Shown here in pieces: positions 36,443 through 50,600 of a stretch of 64,000 bases of DNA. A program made the position numbers and the translations under genes. The stretch comes from Lingula anatina (lineage: Eukaryota > Brachiopoda > Lingulata > Lingulida > Lingulidae). A model generated the notes under the pieces. The model was not told the origin of the DNA. It saw only the letters and a list, made by a program, of their open reading frames with translations, and did not search any database. Each line of letters begins with the position of its first letter. The first letter of the stretch is position 1. Location: contig NW_019775236.1 in assembly GCF_001039355.2 (NCBI RefSeq), forward strand, positions 130,130-194,129, in the 5' to 3' direction.

Positions 36443-37314
36443 GGACATAAATGAATTTAAGCAATCTGTTTAGTGAAGTACAATTTCACTTAATAGAATG
36501 ACAAACTCTGTGGGGTTATTGTTAGGGTAGTAAATCTAATAATATACAGTTTTGGCAAATCTGTGTGTGTGCTAATTAGTATGCTAGTGATGATAGGCAG
36601 AACAGGGCCAGCATTATTGGTTATCAGTCCCTGAGTGATGGCTAATCTGGCCACATCGTGACGAAACAGTTACAGCAACTAATGTCTGAATCGATGGCAA
36701 TTGATTGGAGGGTTGTTTGGTCCGAATAACATCAAACTTTCTGCGAAATCAGATTTGTGCAGAGAATACCCCATTACCTCTTCCACCATCTGTGCTTCTC
36801 ATCTTTATGTGCAGTACAAGGTTGTTTGGGGAATCGGTGATGATTTGCTTCATGACAATACTTTTGTCAGAGAAAAGAGTGCAGAATACTGGCCCTTGGT
36901 ATGGATGATTTCTAGCATTGGATTTACCAGTATTGAACAAATATCAGGTCTGTTTTTGCGAGGGTATGGAAAGGGGGACCAGAACCAAGGTTCTGATTTT
37001 CTTGAGTTTGTATTTCTTTCCGACCAATGGAATGTGTTATAAACTCCGAGATAATGAAATAAGCATGTAGTGGTGATGGCAAATTACAGCTTCACAAGCA
37101 AAAAGGATGTTTATACAAAATTTGCCCCCAAGTGCTGGATCCATCTTGCACAGATGGGACGGGCAAACTGCACGAAACCAGTGACATGTTTAGAAAAAGT
37201 ACAGACTTTTGCCGACTTTTTATAACCATTTGTAATAGCAGTGCACGTAACAAGATTAGTTACCTCATTTTACAATTTGCTCAAATTTTGTACTTTGTTA
37301 TGTTTGAATTGTAG
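25623..37314. other. Gene-poor, repeat-poor stretch upstream of neurexin
   Basis: About 11.7 kb in which I recognise no coding exon, RNA gene or transposon end. Reading frames up to 145 codons (for example 28348-28785 minus, 36701-37042 plus) show no family features. Contains a (TC)n tract at 36410-36439. It may be the regulatory or 5' intronic region of the neurexin gene; the sequence itself does not prove that. Confidence 0.4.
36410..36439. repeat. (TC)n microsatellite
   Basis: About 15 TC units. Confidence 0.9.
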
Positions 37315-37372
37315 GTTTTGAAGATTTGCCACGGCAGAGGAAAATGAACAGTTGATGAAGATTTCTGCTACT
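37315..37372 (+). other. Candidate 5' UTR exon of neurexin
   Basis: A 58-bp segment bounded by a pyrimidine-poor but plausible TTGAATTGTAG acceptor and a strong GTAAGTATT donor. A good acceptor (CTTTGTTTCAG) follows at 38123, leading into sequence continuous with the neurexin start codon at 38446. Splice signals only; no transcript evidence. Confidence 0.3.
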
Positions 37373-38445
37373 GTAAGTATTTTAAGCATTCCCTCCAGAC
37401 ATGTCATACTGAAAAGAATGTACACTGGAGAGGCACTAGGTTCTTTACATATTTTACAGACAACATTGCTGGGTTCCGTGGGTAAGTAGGAGGGTATTTT
37501 GACAAAAATGACTCCAGTAATCAGCCTATAGCTGGTGTATAAGGAGTGTCCAGGGATTGCCGGATGGAGTTCAGGCTGACAGGTGAATTCATTTGCACTT
37601 GGACAACGAGACAGCCCAGTGAGGAATAACTTTCCATTTTAAAATCCTCAGGGAGTTTTGATCCTATTAAGCCAGGATAGGAAAGATGATGATATGCTTT
37701 AATCATTCAGGGAAACATGATTGATCCATAATTGCTGTATAATATTTTTCTTTCTTTTTTACGGGCCATTGCGTGTCTCTTTACTGTGCCTGTAACACAA
37801 ATTAATTTCTCTTTTCATGTAGGTGTCTCTCTAGTGTGCCTTGGGCACTAATATATTAAATTCCCCTTTTAGACCAATGACTCTGGTATGTCTTAGATTT
37901 TACATAATATTGCACAGGATACTATGAGTTGTTACTCTCTGGTAATTGATTATTACGAGTCCAGTAGTTAGAAAGTGGCCTAATGTCGTATGTTATGGAT
38001 GCATCACTCATTAGAAATCAAGTTCTAAATGCACTGCAATGATAGCCATGATGAAAGGTGTTAATTCATTTAAAAATGATTGATGAACTCTGTACAGGGC
38101 AGATTGTTTGTCCTTTGTTTCAGACTTGACCACTGGTGGACATTGGATACTGACTGACTACAGAGGAAAGGAATTCAGCTTGAGAGAGAGAGGGGAGGAG
38201 AGACGATTACTCCTGTTAGCTTGGCACATTGGTGAGAGGAAATTCCTGACTGGGTGTTCATTGAGGCCATTGGTGCTGCCAGGACTTTTTTCTTTTCACG
38301 GAATGATTCAAAGCGTTCCTGGTATCTTTTCAAGGAATTGATTCCCAGTCGTCGTATGTTTTTACTCGCCAGTGTTGAGTGGAACTGTTAAGTTGGGTTA
38401 AGCACAGGGTCTGTTGATCCTTGTTTCAGACATTTCCTATCCAAC

Positions 38446-41400
38446 ATGTGGCAACTTATTGTGACAGCGTGCATTTGCCTTGTGTTGTGGACTAACTGTG
38501 AAGGTAATACCTTTGAACTTGAAGGTTCTACGACATCATTCGCCAAGTATACCAAATGGAACCCCTGTACAAATGGTTCGTTGAAATTTGAATTCAAAAC
38601 TGAGCAATTAAATGGGATGTTAATGTACTTGGACGATGGAGGGAAATTAGATTTTTTCGAAGCAAAAGTGGTCGGTGGGTCAGTAAGACTTCGGGTGAAT
38701 TTTGGCGAAGGTATAGCCACTGTACTGACCCTTGGTGAAAATCTCCATGACAACAGGTGGCATAGTGTTCTGATCAGGAGAGATGGACAGGAGGTCACAA
38801 TGGAGGTGGACCAACAGCAACAATCAAAAAAATTACGGGCAGGTAATCTTCAACTTGGTAAAATGGAGACAAACAGTTATTTATTCATTGGTGGACTGCC
38901 TGCTCAATACATGGCCAGACTTAGTGAACTAGCTTTGCCTTCTGTGGTATTCGAGCCAAGATTCAGAGGAAGTATACGAAATTTGATGTACTCGAACTGT
39001 TCGCAGCCTTTTGGACGGCCTCTGCTGCTGGACTCCCAAGGGGTTCGGACCAACAATCGTGACCCTTGTGCCAAATATGACCCCTGTTTGAATGGAGGAA
39101 TTTGTGTGAGCACAGACAAGGGTGCCATTTGTGACTGTAGCCAAATAAACTTTGAAGGGGATCACTGTGATAAAGGCAAGTAAATTGATTAATGCAAATA
39201 TACTGGAAGATTTATCCCTTTTCTTTTGAATAGAGGGGATGGTGGATCTGCAGATTTTTGTTCTTTGCCTATATCTCTCTTTTTCACTCACTCTCTCTCT
39301 CCAAATTAAAAGAAAGTATAAAAAAATTGTTTAGAAAATTTGTTTAGAAATTTCGTTTAACAATGCTTTTAAATGCCTTTGAGGCCCGGAGAGAGTATTA
39401 TTAAACCATTTGAAATGTATACCAGGACTTTAAGATTGGCTAAAAATGATATGCAAAGTTACCATCATTGTCCTCATACTATGTCACATACCACATGATT
39501 TCTATCTCCATTGCCTAACCACCAGACAGCTTCTCTGTTGACAAACATACTCATCACTGTCTGAAGATCTAAATGTGATGTTGGAACTTCTTGCTCTCAT
39601 GTCATGGGCAAAGTAAATGACATTTAGGCAATTGTCATAACAACAGTCATCTTCTGTTACTTTTCTTTAATAACTTGACCTTATCATAAGTGCCATGTCT
39701 GGATGCCTGACACACCTTTGTTCAGGTCGTTAAGGACATTTTTTTAGGTCTTTACTTTGTCATTCCATGCCCCATTACTTACAGACATGCAATGTTATAG
39801 AACAGCAATCTATTGGTTATACACATGCAACATTCCTATGTCTAGTTTTAGGCTTACATATCCAAAGTTGGGGACGCAGTATTCATAATAAGTGAGGAAG
39901 GAAGGGCAAGGATAAAATTTGACAGAAAAGTTCTTTTTTAAAATAATTCAAATGATTGTGAAAACTTTTTTTTTAAATAAAGAAATGTTGAAATCAAAGA
40001 TTTGATTGTCGCTATTCAAGGCATCTTGGTATGCCGTATCATAAAGTTTCTTGCCAGAGCTGCTGATTTCTAGGTGGGCAGACACAGGGACAGTGATTGA
40101 TAGCTGATGTTGACATCTTGCTGTCAATATCCCTTTGTTGGATGCACCTCTTTTCCTGTTAGAGAAGATGGATGAATCAGAACTATTGACCATCAGATGC
40201 TGATTACAATTGCACTTTTGCAGGTCTTCTTAGAATTGCTTTTGTACGTTTAAAGGCATGCAGATACAGTTCTCTTTGATAACTGAGAAAATGAGAGTTG
40301 GGTTTGAATTTTTGTACTTTCTGTTAAAGTCAGAAGTTGTCATCTTTTTTAGTAAATTTATGCTGGAATAGAAGAGATATTGCTTTTTTGAATGGAGGAA
40401 CTTACTAAGAATAATGATCCCCCACTTTTATTTTGTTTTTTATATGCCTTGCTTGTAAGATAATTATTTTTAGAATTGTGGACTTAATTTTTTTTCATTC
40501 ACCTCATCAAAGCAATTAAACAATGTTTACTGTGTAATATAAACCAGTAGACATAAATTGCTATATATCTTATTTGTGATCAAACTAAACATTATTTGTG
40601 ATCAAACTAAAAATTATAACTTATGCTTTTTAGTTATATTGGGCTAACTTGAAATTGTATCAATAAGCTAGGGTACTGATTATTTTTGTTAATTATGTTA
40701 CACAATGTTGGGATGATGTCCCTTCGGCTTCATTTCATCATTTTAGGAAGAGGGATTCATTTAGTTAATCATGCACACAACTGTCAGCATGGATAATTGG
40801 ATTTCAGGAAATTTCACTGGTTTCAGTGTCAATCATCAGGCAAATATGAACATACTGGGTCTGCTGGAATTTCTTTTCAGGGACAAGAAAGTTTTTCATT
40901 TATTTGTAGCTTGTCCACATTACATTACATTACATTACATTACATTACATTATATTACATTCCCCCAAAAAAGGTTTTAGTCATCTTTTTAAAAGTGCAT
41001 GCACGTTTTGGGACTTGTGTGCCAATGTTCATGTTTATTAATTTATAAAAAATGTAATATTTGTAAGATCGAAATTGATATCTCTCTAGAGTTGTGCTTA
41101 TAACTGTATCCTTCCCTGAAGACATGTCAGCAATAATCTAACTCCTGTCAGAGAGCCTCCATTATATATTTAGAGATGGCCACTATTGAAAAATTCAGTC
41201 AATTCTTGGTATTCATCTAATATTCCCCAAAGTTGACTCTTAGTGTTAGTGTCTCTAGGAAGTCTTCAAAAATGAATGCTCGAATAGGCACTCAGGTAAT
41301 TAGGCACAACACGATCCAAGAGCTCCCGGCTCTAAGCTTCATTGAATTTTAGATATCTTGCCAGTAAAGGCCCAAGGATGCTGTGCAGTTAAACAGCCTT

Positions 41401-44400
41401 TAATGTCAACCTTAGCTGACAGTCAGCTGTGAAAATTAGATAGAAAAAATGGATCTTAGTCTGTGTGCCTATGGACAGAATAGCTCAACTGATTACTTGC
41501 TCCAAAACATCGTGAAAGCTCAAGGAAGCTGTCAGTTAGTTATAGATTTATATCAGAGGCGATGAAATAGAAATATTTAACCTAGCCCAATGAAAAGATA
41601 TATTAATGGGTCTTCTGGAAAATTACCCATTGAAGACTATATTGATGCAGCAAAAAGCCCTTGATTGACCTTCTTTTACATTTTACCCCAGTGTTTGTCT
41701 TTAGTACTAATAGTTTGTTCTGTGAAGGCATGGGCAATACATGTTGTAATTGATCTAAAAGGGTTATGCCTGTATGAAGGTATTGATTTTGGTGGCATGC
41801 TGAAATCAATGCTTAATGCGGCTTGTACTCTCTGCCCAGGGTGACAGATTGAACCATGTCAATTTTTATATCCAGTAATTTAATAGAAAATATTGCCAGA
41901 GTAGACACTTTTATTAAACTAACAGTGTTAAAGTCGATGGAAATTCGTTCTTTACTGTGTTAACCATATTTCTTTTCACACTGAAATGAATACTGATGGC
42001 AGGCTGCAGCAGTGCTGTGGTGAGATGAATTACAATCTGGTCTCTTAATTCTAGAAATAAAGTGTGGCTGACCAGCATGTGGATGGTGTAATATCAGAAT
42101 GGCATGCTCTGAAACAGTTTTGCAGTGGCTAAAAATTCTAGGTAGCGGACTAACATGCCTTCATAATGCTATCCTTTAATTGGCTCAGTTCACTATGTTA
42201 ATATTTTTCATATTCATTTGACTTGCAGATATTTTAACAAGTGGAATGTTTATACTATTATTAACAGCTAAAAATAAATAAATTGTCTAAACAAAGGTCA
42301 ATATCATGGCTAGGGGGATTCAGCCATTGATTGGAATACTGAGAAAACTGGGGTTTTACTGCTATTTATCCTGTGCTTGTGTGAGTAAGCGTTTGATAAT
42401 TAAATAAGATGGCAGCCATGGGAATCATTGATTACTTGAAAACACTTGAGCTTTTTTCATCCAAAAATCATAAACTGAATATGTAACTTGGTTCCAATAA
42501 CTGGGATTATTTTTGTATTGTGTTAATTATTCTGATCAACAGTAATGGAGGAACCCACTGGGCAAGCATTAAGTATGAGTAGATAATGTCATGGATTGAA
42601 GGGAAATAGTTGGCAGGGATAAAACTGAAGAAATCAATATAGAATCTTATGGAAAATTAGGCAGAAAGTGAGAAAAAAGAGGTAAACATTGGAAATGTTG
42701 GCATGTGTTTATGTGGGTTGGTTTAGAAAATAGACATTTTCATTTAATGCAGGTACACATATGCACATGCATGCATGGGTGATTGCATATTGCTTACACA
42801 AAAAGTTGCATATTTTCAGTCATATTTACTTCCTCTTTTTCAAAATTGTGTTGATGTGAATTTAACACGACTCTTATGCTTCTCTTCCTGCAAAGGTTCC
42901 TTAGGATTCTTTTTCTCCCCCCACAACCCCGCCTCTCTAAAATAGAAAAGAACACACTCCTCTCTATCCGTTATCATGATTCTCTCTGTGGAAAACATTA
43001 TCTTGATTTACCGGTTACAGCTGTTTATGTGCAATTTTACAAGTGTTACATGTGTAAACCCCCTCTCAGTGAATACACAACAAGTGAAAGGCAGTTGATC
43101 TGAATGCTTTTGGTCCTCTTGGGAAGATCAGCTTGGGCTCTAGCTTACTAGGAAAAGGACTGAGCAACAGAAGATAACACACTTGCTGTTGTAAGCCATG
43201 TCTGTGGAGAGTTATTGAACTATTATAATGTGCTTCCTTTTCCCATGATATTATGGATGTACATTGGTATAGATGAAGCAGTTTTGTGGCCTAGGGCTAT
43301 GTGTTGCTTTGGACTTGCAGGAATCTCTATTAGCTGGTGATTTCTCTTTCTGCCATGTAGTTCTTATGCCCAAGTTACCTATAAAATTTACTAATGCAGA
43401 CTTTGGAATCTCACATGAAAGTAAATATGATCAATTTTGATAAACATTATAAAATGCTAGCTGTATATCATACCAATAGGTTTGTGATAGGTCTCCTGTG
43501 AGGGAATGTTATTGTATACTCAATTTGAGCCATGTGACAATCTGGGAGGATAATAATAATGATGATGATGGTATTCATTTTCATACCCCTCCCCCCCCAA
43601 CTGAGCCTTCCCTACCTCCAGTCAACTTTTCTAGCTTGCTATATGATGTTTGCATGTGGTAAATGTTTATGGTCTATACTCTCTACTTTATTCCAATTTT
43701 TCCTGATAAAGGTATTGATTTTTACCTTAGTACCTACATGTACATACTATGTAGTGTCAGGTTAATAGAAGTCCAGCCAATATATTGGACATTTTCTTCA
43801 TAGCAAGATATCTTTCTAGTATTTTGATGATACAGAGTAAGATCAATTAAAAAGCATCATTTGTAAAGGTTTCATACACAAAGGTGGTTTCGATACATTG
43901 AGATGTTCAAGTGTGGAATTTTTTTTTTTTTGTAAGTCTAAGACCTTTCAAATGTTTTAATATCCGGTTGCAGTATATTGGTTAATTATTTCAGCATTTT
44001 ATTCAGCACAAAATGGAAGGAAGTATGTTGTGTATAAAAGCCTTAAAATACCCAGTAAAAATGAATCCTTAATGGCAGAACTGTCTCTTGAGAAACTGTA
44101 AGAGTATTTTGTCAAAGAACAGATTGATGACATCCATTTTTCATCTCAGAATTACCAAGGAAACTCTGTAAGATGAAAGTCAATTTACCATCTCCAGTGA
44201 CTGTCATTTTGTTAATGAGGTTGCCAATTTAAAGAATAATTTTTTTTCTAATCATGGGTTTTAGTGGTCAAGATTAATGTTCCTCTAAAAATACTTAATG
44301 CACTATATCCACTGCCTCCCTTGGGTTCATATAGTAGAATTTTTTTTACCTTTTATACAATATTAGAATAACTTATGATAGATTGTTAGCTGCTGAGGCC

Positions 44401-44556
44401 TTTGTAGGCCGTCATTGGCCAGAGCAAGTTATGAATGTTAAATCATCTTATCACGGAATTCTATTAAGACCAAAAGAAATTGTTAATGTTTATTTATGTT
44501 ACCATGGAATATAACATTAGTACTTTCATTGGCTGCATTGATTTAATCTATTTTTA

Positions 44557-44601
<45 letters not shown>

Positions 44602-47600
44602 AAAGGGCTTTTGTTTTTAATAGAAATACTGTCACAGGGGTTTCAAATGATGCAAAAATAGATGTTATGAGTACAGATTAAATACTTGGGATTCTTCCAG
44701 GAACCAAAAAAATCCATTATTCATAGCATGGTGATGCACTAGAGCTTGTCAAGCATGATAGAAATCTAATCGAATATAACTGCACAAGTCTTCTTGAACA
44801 CTGTCTGGAGTCAGAGAGAAAGGGGAGGGGATTTGATTGTCTTTAGGTTCCAAAGCTTCCTGTATGATCCCGCAGACAGTGTGTATCCTCAAGGGTGATG
44901 TTACAACCGATGTTAAATGATAATATTGTCATTTAAGTAATAATGAGATATTAGTCACGAAAGGACCCTTAAGTGATTGGTATTTGTTCTCATGCAAAAA
45001 GCCATCAACCAGTCTTAGCAGTAATACTACCATTGCTGTTTTTGCGACGTGCCTTATCTCTTGGTTAGGTGGTTTTAGCCAGTGTTTGATGGGGCAAATG
45101 GCACAGATCTGCCAGTCTCCTCTGAAATACAACTTCTGATGTTTTGTCCTGATCCAGTTTGAGATTTCTGAGCGGCAGAGAGAATTACGATCTTTGCAAC
45201 GTAAATCAAGATACTGCAAAGGGCTTAGGTGTTTTGAATGGCTGGGATTAATTTGTAGTTTACCAGTAAATTGGAGTTATTATTTCATCATTTGTACTAG
45301 TCTTTTAGTAATGTCAACCAGTCTTCGGGTCTGAAGAGGTTCTGTGATAAATGCCACCTAGGTATGCTAGGATTTGCATTGTATTTTCACTGCTTAATCC
45401 TTTGTCAATATTTGCATAACAGGTTACTTTGCCTGCTCTCTCAAAGGTGACTCGGGCAACTATGCTAAGTATGAAAGGGAAAACCTTCCTGGCAGTCAGA
45501 AATAATGAAAGTTGTGTAACCTTAAGTAAGTGATATATCAAAGTTGAAATCTTTCCTTTTTGTTTTTTCAATTGAGTTAGATTAGTTAACTCAATCTCCT
45601 CAAATAAGGCACATAACGAGAAGCTTACGCAACACAGCTGTAGCACTTAACTTGTAAGGTTGACTTAACTTTTATAAATACCAAGTGCTGTAAATAATTC
45701 TAAATATTACTTTTATGCAGTCACATCAAATCGGGCTCAGTTCAGTTGATGCCTTTGGGAAGTACAGTCAAATACTTGTTAATAGAGTGCTATACACAGA
45801 CTTCTGATTCTATTCAGTGGGGGTAATATCCTGTAAACGTTCCTCAGTGTACGTTGCAGTTCAGTCATGTTTGTTAAAAAGCAAGCATTATTTGATATGT
45901 TAGGCTGGGGTATTTGTTGTATTTGCTATTGTAATGTTTCTCATATTTCTCTTTCATGCTCAGACCATACTGTGAGTTGGGTGGGAAAAGCAGGGGCATA
46001 GTTTTCACCTGACTTTGTCTGTCTATTGATCTGTGAAGTTCGAGAAATTTAATTAAATTTGAAGTGTATTGGGAATTGGTGGGTCTCTTAACAAGAATAA
46101 CATGAGGAGTGTTTAGTGAATATTCAGCTTGAACAATATACTATTGGGTGGGCAGGCGCCACGACAGAAAAAGACTCTGCACTTATGTAGACAAAATGAA
46201 CTCGAGTATGCTTAGACCAATCAAAACCAAAAAATAAATCTCTGCTGCACTTTGTGTTTCTGTTTGCCTGATTTCTATTTCTCAGCAGTGTAATTAAACC
46301 ACTGTATTTGTATTGGCTTATTCTTTTGGGATTAAGAAAATTAAAAAAGTTTTTTATACTAATGAGATAGCAGTATAATGAAGAAAAAATATGGCCTGAA
46401 ATGTAATATAACCATATTGAATGTTTTCAATGACGATTCATTTAAGATGGTAAAAACTAGAAAATGAGAACAAATTTCAGGTTTGAAAAATTGAATGTTG
46501 AAAGTCTGGATTATATATTTGAGTGTATTTGTTATTTACCCTGAAGCTTGGTTAGAGAGCAAATATCCGTGTGGATTTAGTTAATGGAGGTGGCAATTTG
46601 AGATTATCTCTGCTATCAGAGGGATAATCCTGCGTGACCTTACCTGCCTGGTTGAATGTTTCTCACTAGATATGCCCTTTAGGTTATCTGGAAAAGCACT
46701 ACATTGACACCTGTTAGACAGTCAAAACTATAGAACAACTCTAATTTTCTAATTGAATTAAAATGATTTGTGGGTTATTTGTATCTTTGCCAATGTCATT
46801 TTTTTAAAAATTAGAATGTTTGTATTGTGCCTCTTGTCCTTTGAAGTCACATCATGAGTGAAGAAGATGAAGAAGATTTCAGCTTGATTGATACATGGTA
46901 TTGTCACATCAAGTAAAAATAGTAATAAAAAGAAGACATGATAATTTAACTGGTGATACAGACAATTGTACATGAAAATGGTCCCACATAGAAAATGGTA
47001 AACAAGCACCAAAAGTTGTTCTACATGGAAATTTTGCTTCAAACATACCATGTTATTATGTTTGTTTTGTTGGAAAGGTATGCACTAGTTATTATTCCAT
47101 TTTTAAGTTTCTTATGGGATTAAGTTTGTCCTGAAATGTGTACTTTTCTTCTTCAAGTGAACTTTACAGTTTAAGGATAAGGAAAGAGTTCTAAAAGGAT
47201 ATCTGTGAAGTGCGCATTTAATGAACTGCAAATTTTTACCCTGTGTTTATTTTGCTTAGCAGACAATTAACAGTAAGTGTTTTCAACAGACATTTTCTCC
47301 CAAAAAAATTGTCCCAGGCAATGTGCTCCATTGTACTTGAAACAGTAAAATGATAACCAGTCGAATCAAAATATACATGAGACATTTCCCATTTTCATTG
47401 AACTGAAATCAGTCAGTTTAAGACCTTAGATAAATGTATATATGGTAATGAAGACCCTTCTCCATTGAATCCTGAGATACAATCATCTGCCCTGTTGATT
47501 GCTCACCTCTGATCTGTGCACATTCCAGGCAATACTGCATGCCAGTTTCTGGAATCTCTCTCTGACAGCTGGTCTTCTGCTGGTGTGAAATATTAAGATA

Positions 47601-50600
47601 GAGATATCTCAGTGCTGTCTCTTGGGGGCTAGTGCATTGAACATCTTTCCTGCTTTAGGATGAAGTGGAATTTTAGTAAAGAAGTCTCTTTTCTTGCTGC
47701 TTCTCGAAAATGGCAAACATGTAATACTCTTGGAAAAGTGTGAGGATCACTGGAAATGTCTATCCTTGAAAATGAAATGATTGGCTTTTTCATGAGTGTG
47801 TTTAGTCTTTACTGAGTTCCTGCAGGCTCATATATTTGTTATTGTTTTGTTCATCTTTTTACTTTGTCATTTTATTTTTTCATTTATCCTTCCTTCCATC
47901 CATCCATCCATCCATCTATCCTTGTTTTATTATTATTATTTTTTTTTTTTTGAAAGATTTATTTCTCTGGTTTTTCCCATAGATATGAAAGGGTGATATA
48001 ATAGGTTCTCAAGGGAGAAAAAATGGAACCACTTTTTCAGTAACCCAAGAATCCATTGTTAACATATTTGTCAGCAGTGGAAGCCACTGGAGAGAACCAA
48101 ATGTTGTAGGCTGCTGATCACACAAAAGTATTCTCTGAGTGGATTTCAAGGGCTAACATTTCTTGTTTCAACAATGCAAAATATCAAGTGGTGCACCCAA
48201 GCCTGCAAATAGGTTTTGGTCTTCATTTTTTAAAACAAAAGAGAAAAAATGAAAAAGTTCAGCTGCATAATATAAAAGCAATCACATAGTGTTTTTAGAT
48301 TACTAGTAATATGATATTAGTTGTAATAGTGGTTTATTCTAAGTCACCACGATTCTTAAATGGGTCATTTTTTCATTTGTTTTCCATGAATGTTTAAAAA
48401 TATTTTGAATTTCATCAAAAAAGTGTCAGCATATACTTGCTATGAAATTATTTAATGCAAAGAAGCACTGGTTCAGTATTATCATCTGATCATGGCTACT
48501 AGTGTTAGACATCTCCTTTTTTCCATTTCCAGAAACTATTCCATCAGAGGCAACATTCTCTGGACAAGAGTATCTCAGCTATGACTTGTCAAATCGAGGT
48601 GATCCCATAGTCAGCAAAAATGATGAAGTGTCATTTTTTTTCAAGACCAGACAGACCAATGGGATCCTATTTTACACAGGTATCGTAGCAGTCACTATTG
48701 CTGTGATTACAAAGAGCATATGATAAATAAGGGAATATGGATGTAGCTCTTGAAACTAACTTATGGTTGTGCATTATATAGATTTAATTAAATGATGACT
48801 CAGTTTGATCTGAATTAGTTACCCACATGCAAATTCTTTTGAAGATTATCCAAGCTTGGTTTTTATGAACAGGAACTGTATCTGTTGTTGCCATTCTCGT
48901 TGGTGTTACTTTTCTAGAGTTTTTGCTTGTAAATGCAATTAAAGGTAAACGTACAGGAATATGAACTAATGGATAAAAATACAACAGTAGTTTATTTGAT
49001 TATTTTTCTTGAAGTTACAAAGTTTCTTTGAAAATTTCATTTTTCAATTTTTTTATGTGTGACTTTGTATTTTCGTGGGTCTAAAACCCTGTTTAAGTTT
49101 GATTTTCACATTTTTTGAATGCCCTCACTAACAGTAGTACATAATAAAATTGGTTGTTAATATGCTGTTAAGAATTGTGTAATATTACCCCTTATGGACA
49201 GGATAGCCTTCCAGCAAGACTTGGACTAGTCAACTTAAAAATATGTTGTTAAAACTGCAAAAATGATAATTATGTTTTATTGATTATTGAATAATCTAAA
49301 ACTAAATGTTAATAAAGAGAAAATTAATATGTAACTCGGTTTTAAAATCCTGTTCTCATGCGTTTAGTTACTATATCAGTCATGTGAAGAAACACTAAAC
49401 TAGTGGAGCATAAAGAATAAAAAAAAAAAAAAAAAAAAAAACCTTGAAAATTTTCCTTGTTTTAGGGGATGGGAGTGATTTTCTGCTGGTGGCCTTAGTA
49501 GATGGTGTGATAATGGTCAGTGTCAACCTGGGTGCGGGAGAGTTTCAGCACCCAGTCCTCACTGAAAAGTACAATGACAACCAGTGGCACCACGTAGTGG
49601 TAGAGAGAAGATCTAGAGAGGTAAGAGCATGAATTGTAGTATTAATTTGTCTGAATTTTTGATGAAATCTATGAACAAAATTTGATCATGTTAACATAAT
49701 CATCCTCTAAAAAGTGGTTTAACTCCTTAGGATCATTTTTAGACACAAAAGTGTTTCACTTTCCCATAATGATTGCTTCATTCCATTTGCTCCACCATTT
49801 AACTGATTTTGAATAGTAATGAATTAAACTGAAATGAATTCTGATAGACTTCTGGAGTTACTAAGTGCATGTGTGCAGGCTACATCTCATGTTTACGTGC
49901 ATGCCAGTATGCACACTACGTTCACATTTTAACACTGCACTGTTCTCATTTTCGATGGTTGCACTGTTCTCATTTTCTAGTGGTCAATGCACATTTTGCA
50001 ATTCTTATTCTAATGGACATATTATCAGTCTGAAACCTCCCTTTTTATCAGGGTCAAAACATCCCATTTATCCTTAATTTATTGTACAGTTAATTGTTTT
50101 GTCTTCTAGTTGCCACACCTTAAAACTAACTGTCATCCCACTGCTCTCTGCGGTCAGGCAAACTGCCAAGAGAATCAAGACAGATTTTACTTTTTTCCTG
50201 CTGACAGTCAAATAAAAATTAATGACATTTTGAATTTGATATTCTGCTGGAGGGGTTATTCAGATTTGCAAACTGACAATTACAAAGTAAACCTAATGCT
50301 TTTATGTTGTGTCTGGGGCATTGTTCAAAATGCCCTTTCTGTATTTTTTTAGATGGGAAAGGATATTTGTTTTGACTTCCTCATGATTTGGGTTTCCATA
50401 TTAGTTTTCATCCTCCAAGGTGGCATTTTGTAAAACTAATTAATAAGTTAAGAGAAAAAAGTATATGGAGGCTTTCCTGTAGTAATGACATTCACAGTGT
50501 CAAAACTAATTTAGATAAGTGCATCTCATATTTTGAACTCCCTTTTAATTGGCAGCTTTTGGTTTAAAAAAATCATTTTCAACAGCTTTCAAGTATTTTT

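Larger units (their letters stand above)
39180..48532. other. Neurexin intron between EGF/LNS1 exon and LNS2
   Basis: About 9.3 kb with no supported exon. Holds a (TACAT)n tract at 40919-40961, a (CT)n tract at 44557-44600, and from 46805 on the start of the segment repeated later in the window. In vertebrates the corresponding place carries the small cassette exons of splice site 1; I could not identify any. Confidence 0.5.

Noticed and set aside
36701-37042. A 113-codon plus-strand frame shortly before neurexin
   Set aside because: No similarity to any neurexin segment and overlapping frames on both strands; likely chance.
40919-40961. Regular short repeats checked as a possible array
   Set aside because: A simple pentanucleotide microsatellite without spacers; CRISPR is not expected in an animal nuclear genome.
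50110-50352. An 80-codon frame after TTCTAG in the LNS2 intron that could be a cassette exon at splice site 2
   Set aside because: The second copy has a 4-bp deletion (AACTAACTG against AACTG) and other changes that break the frame, so it is not under coding constraint; there is no suitable donor either.
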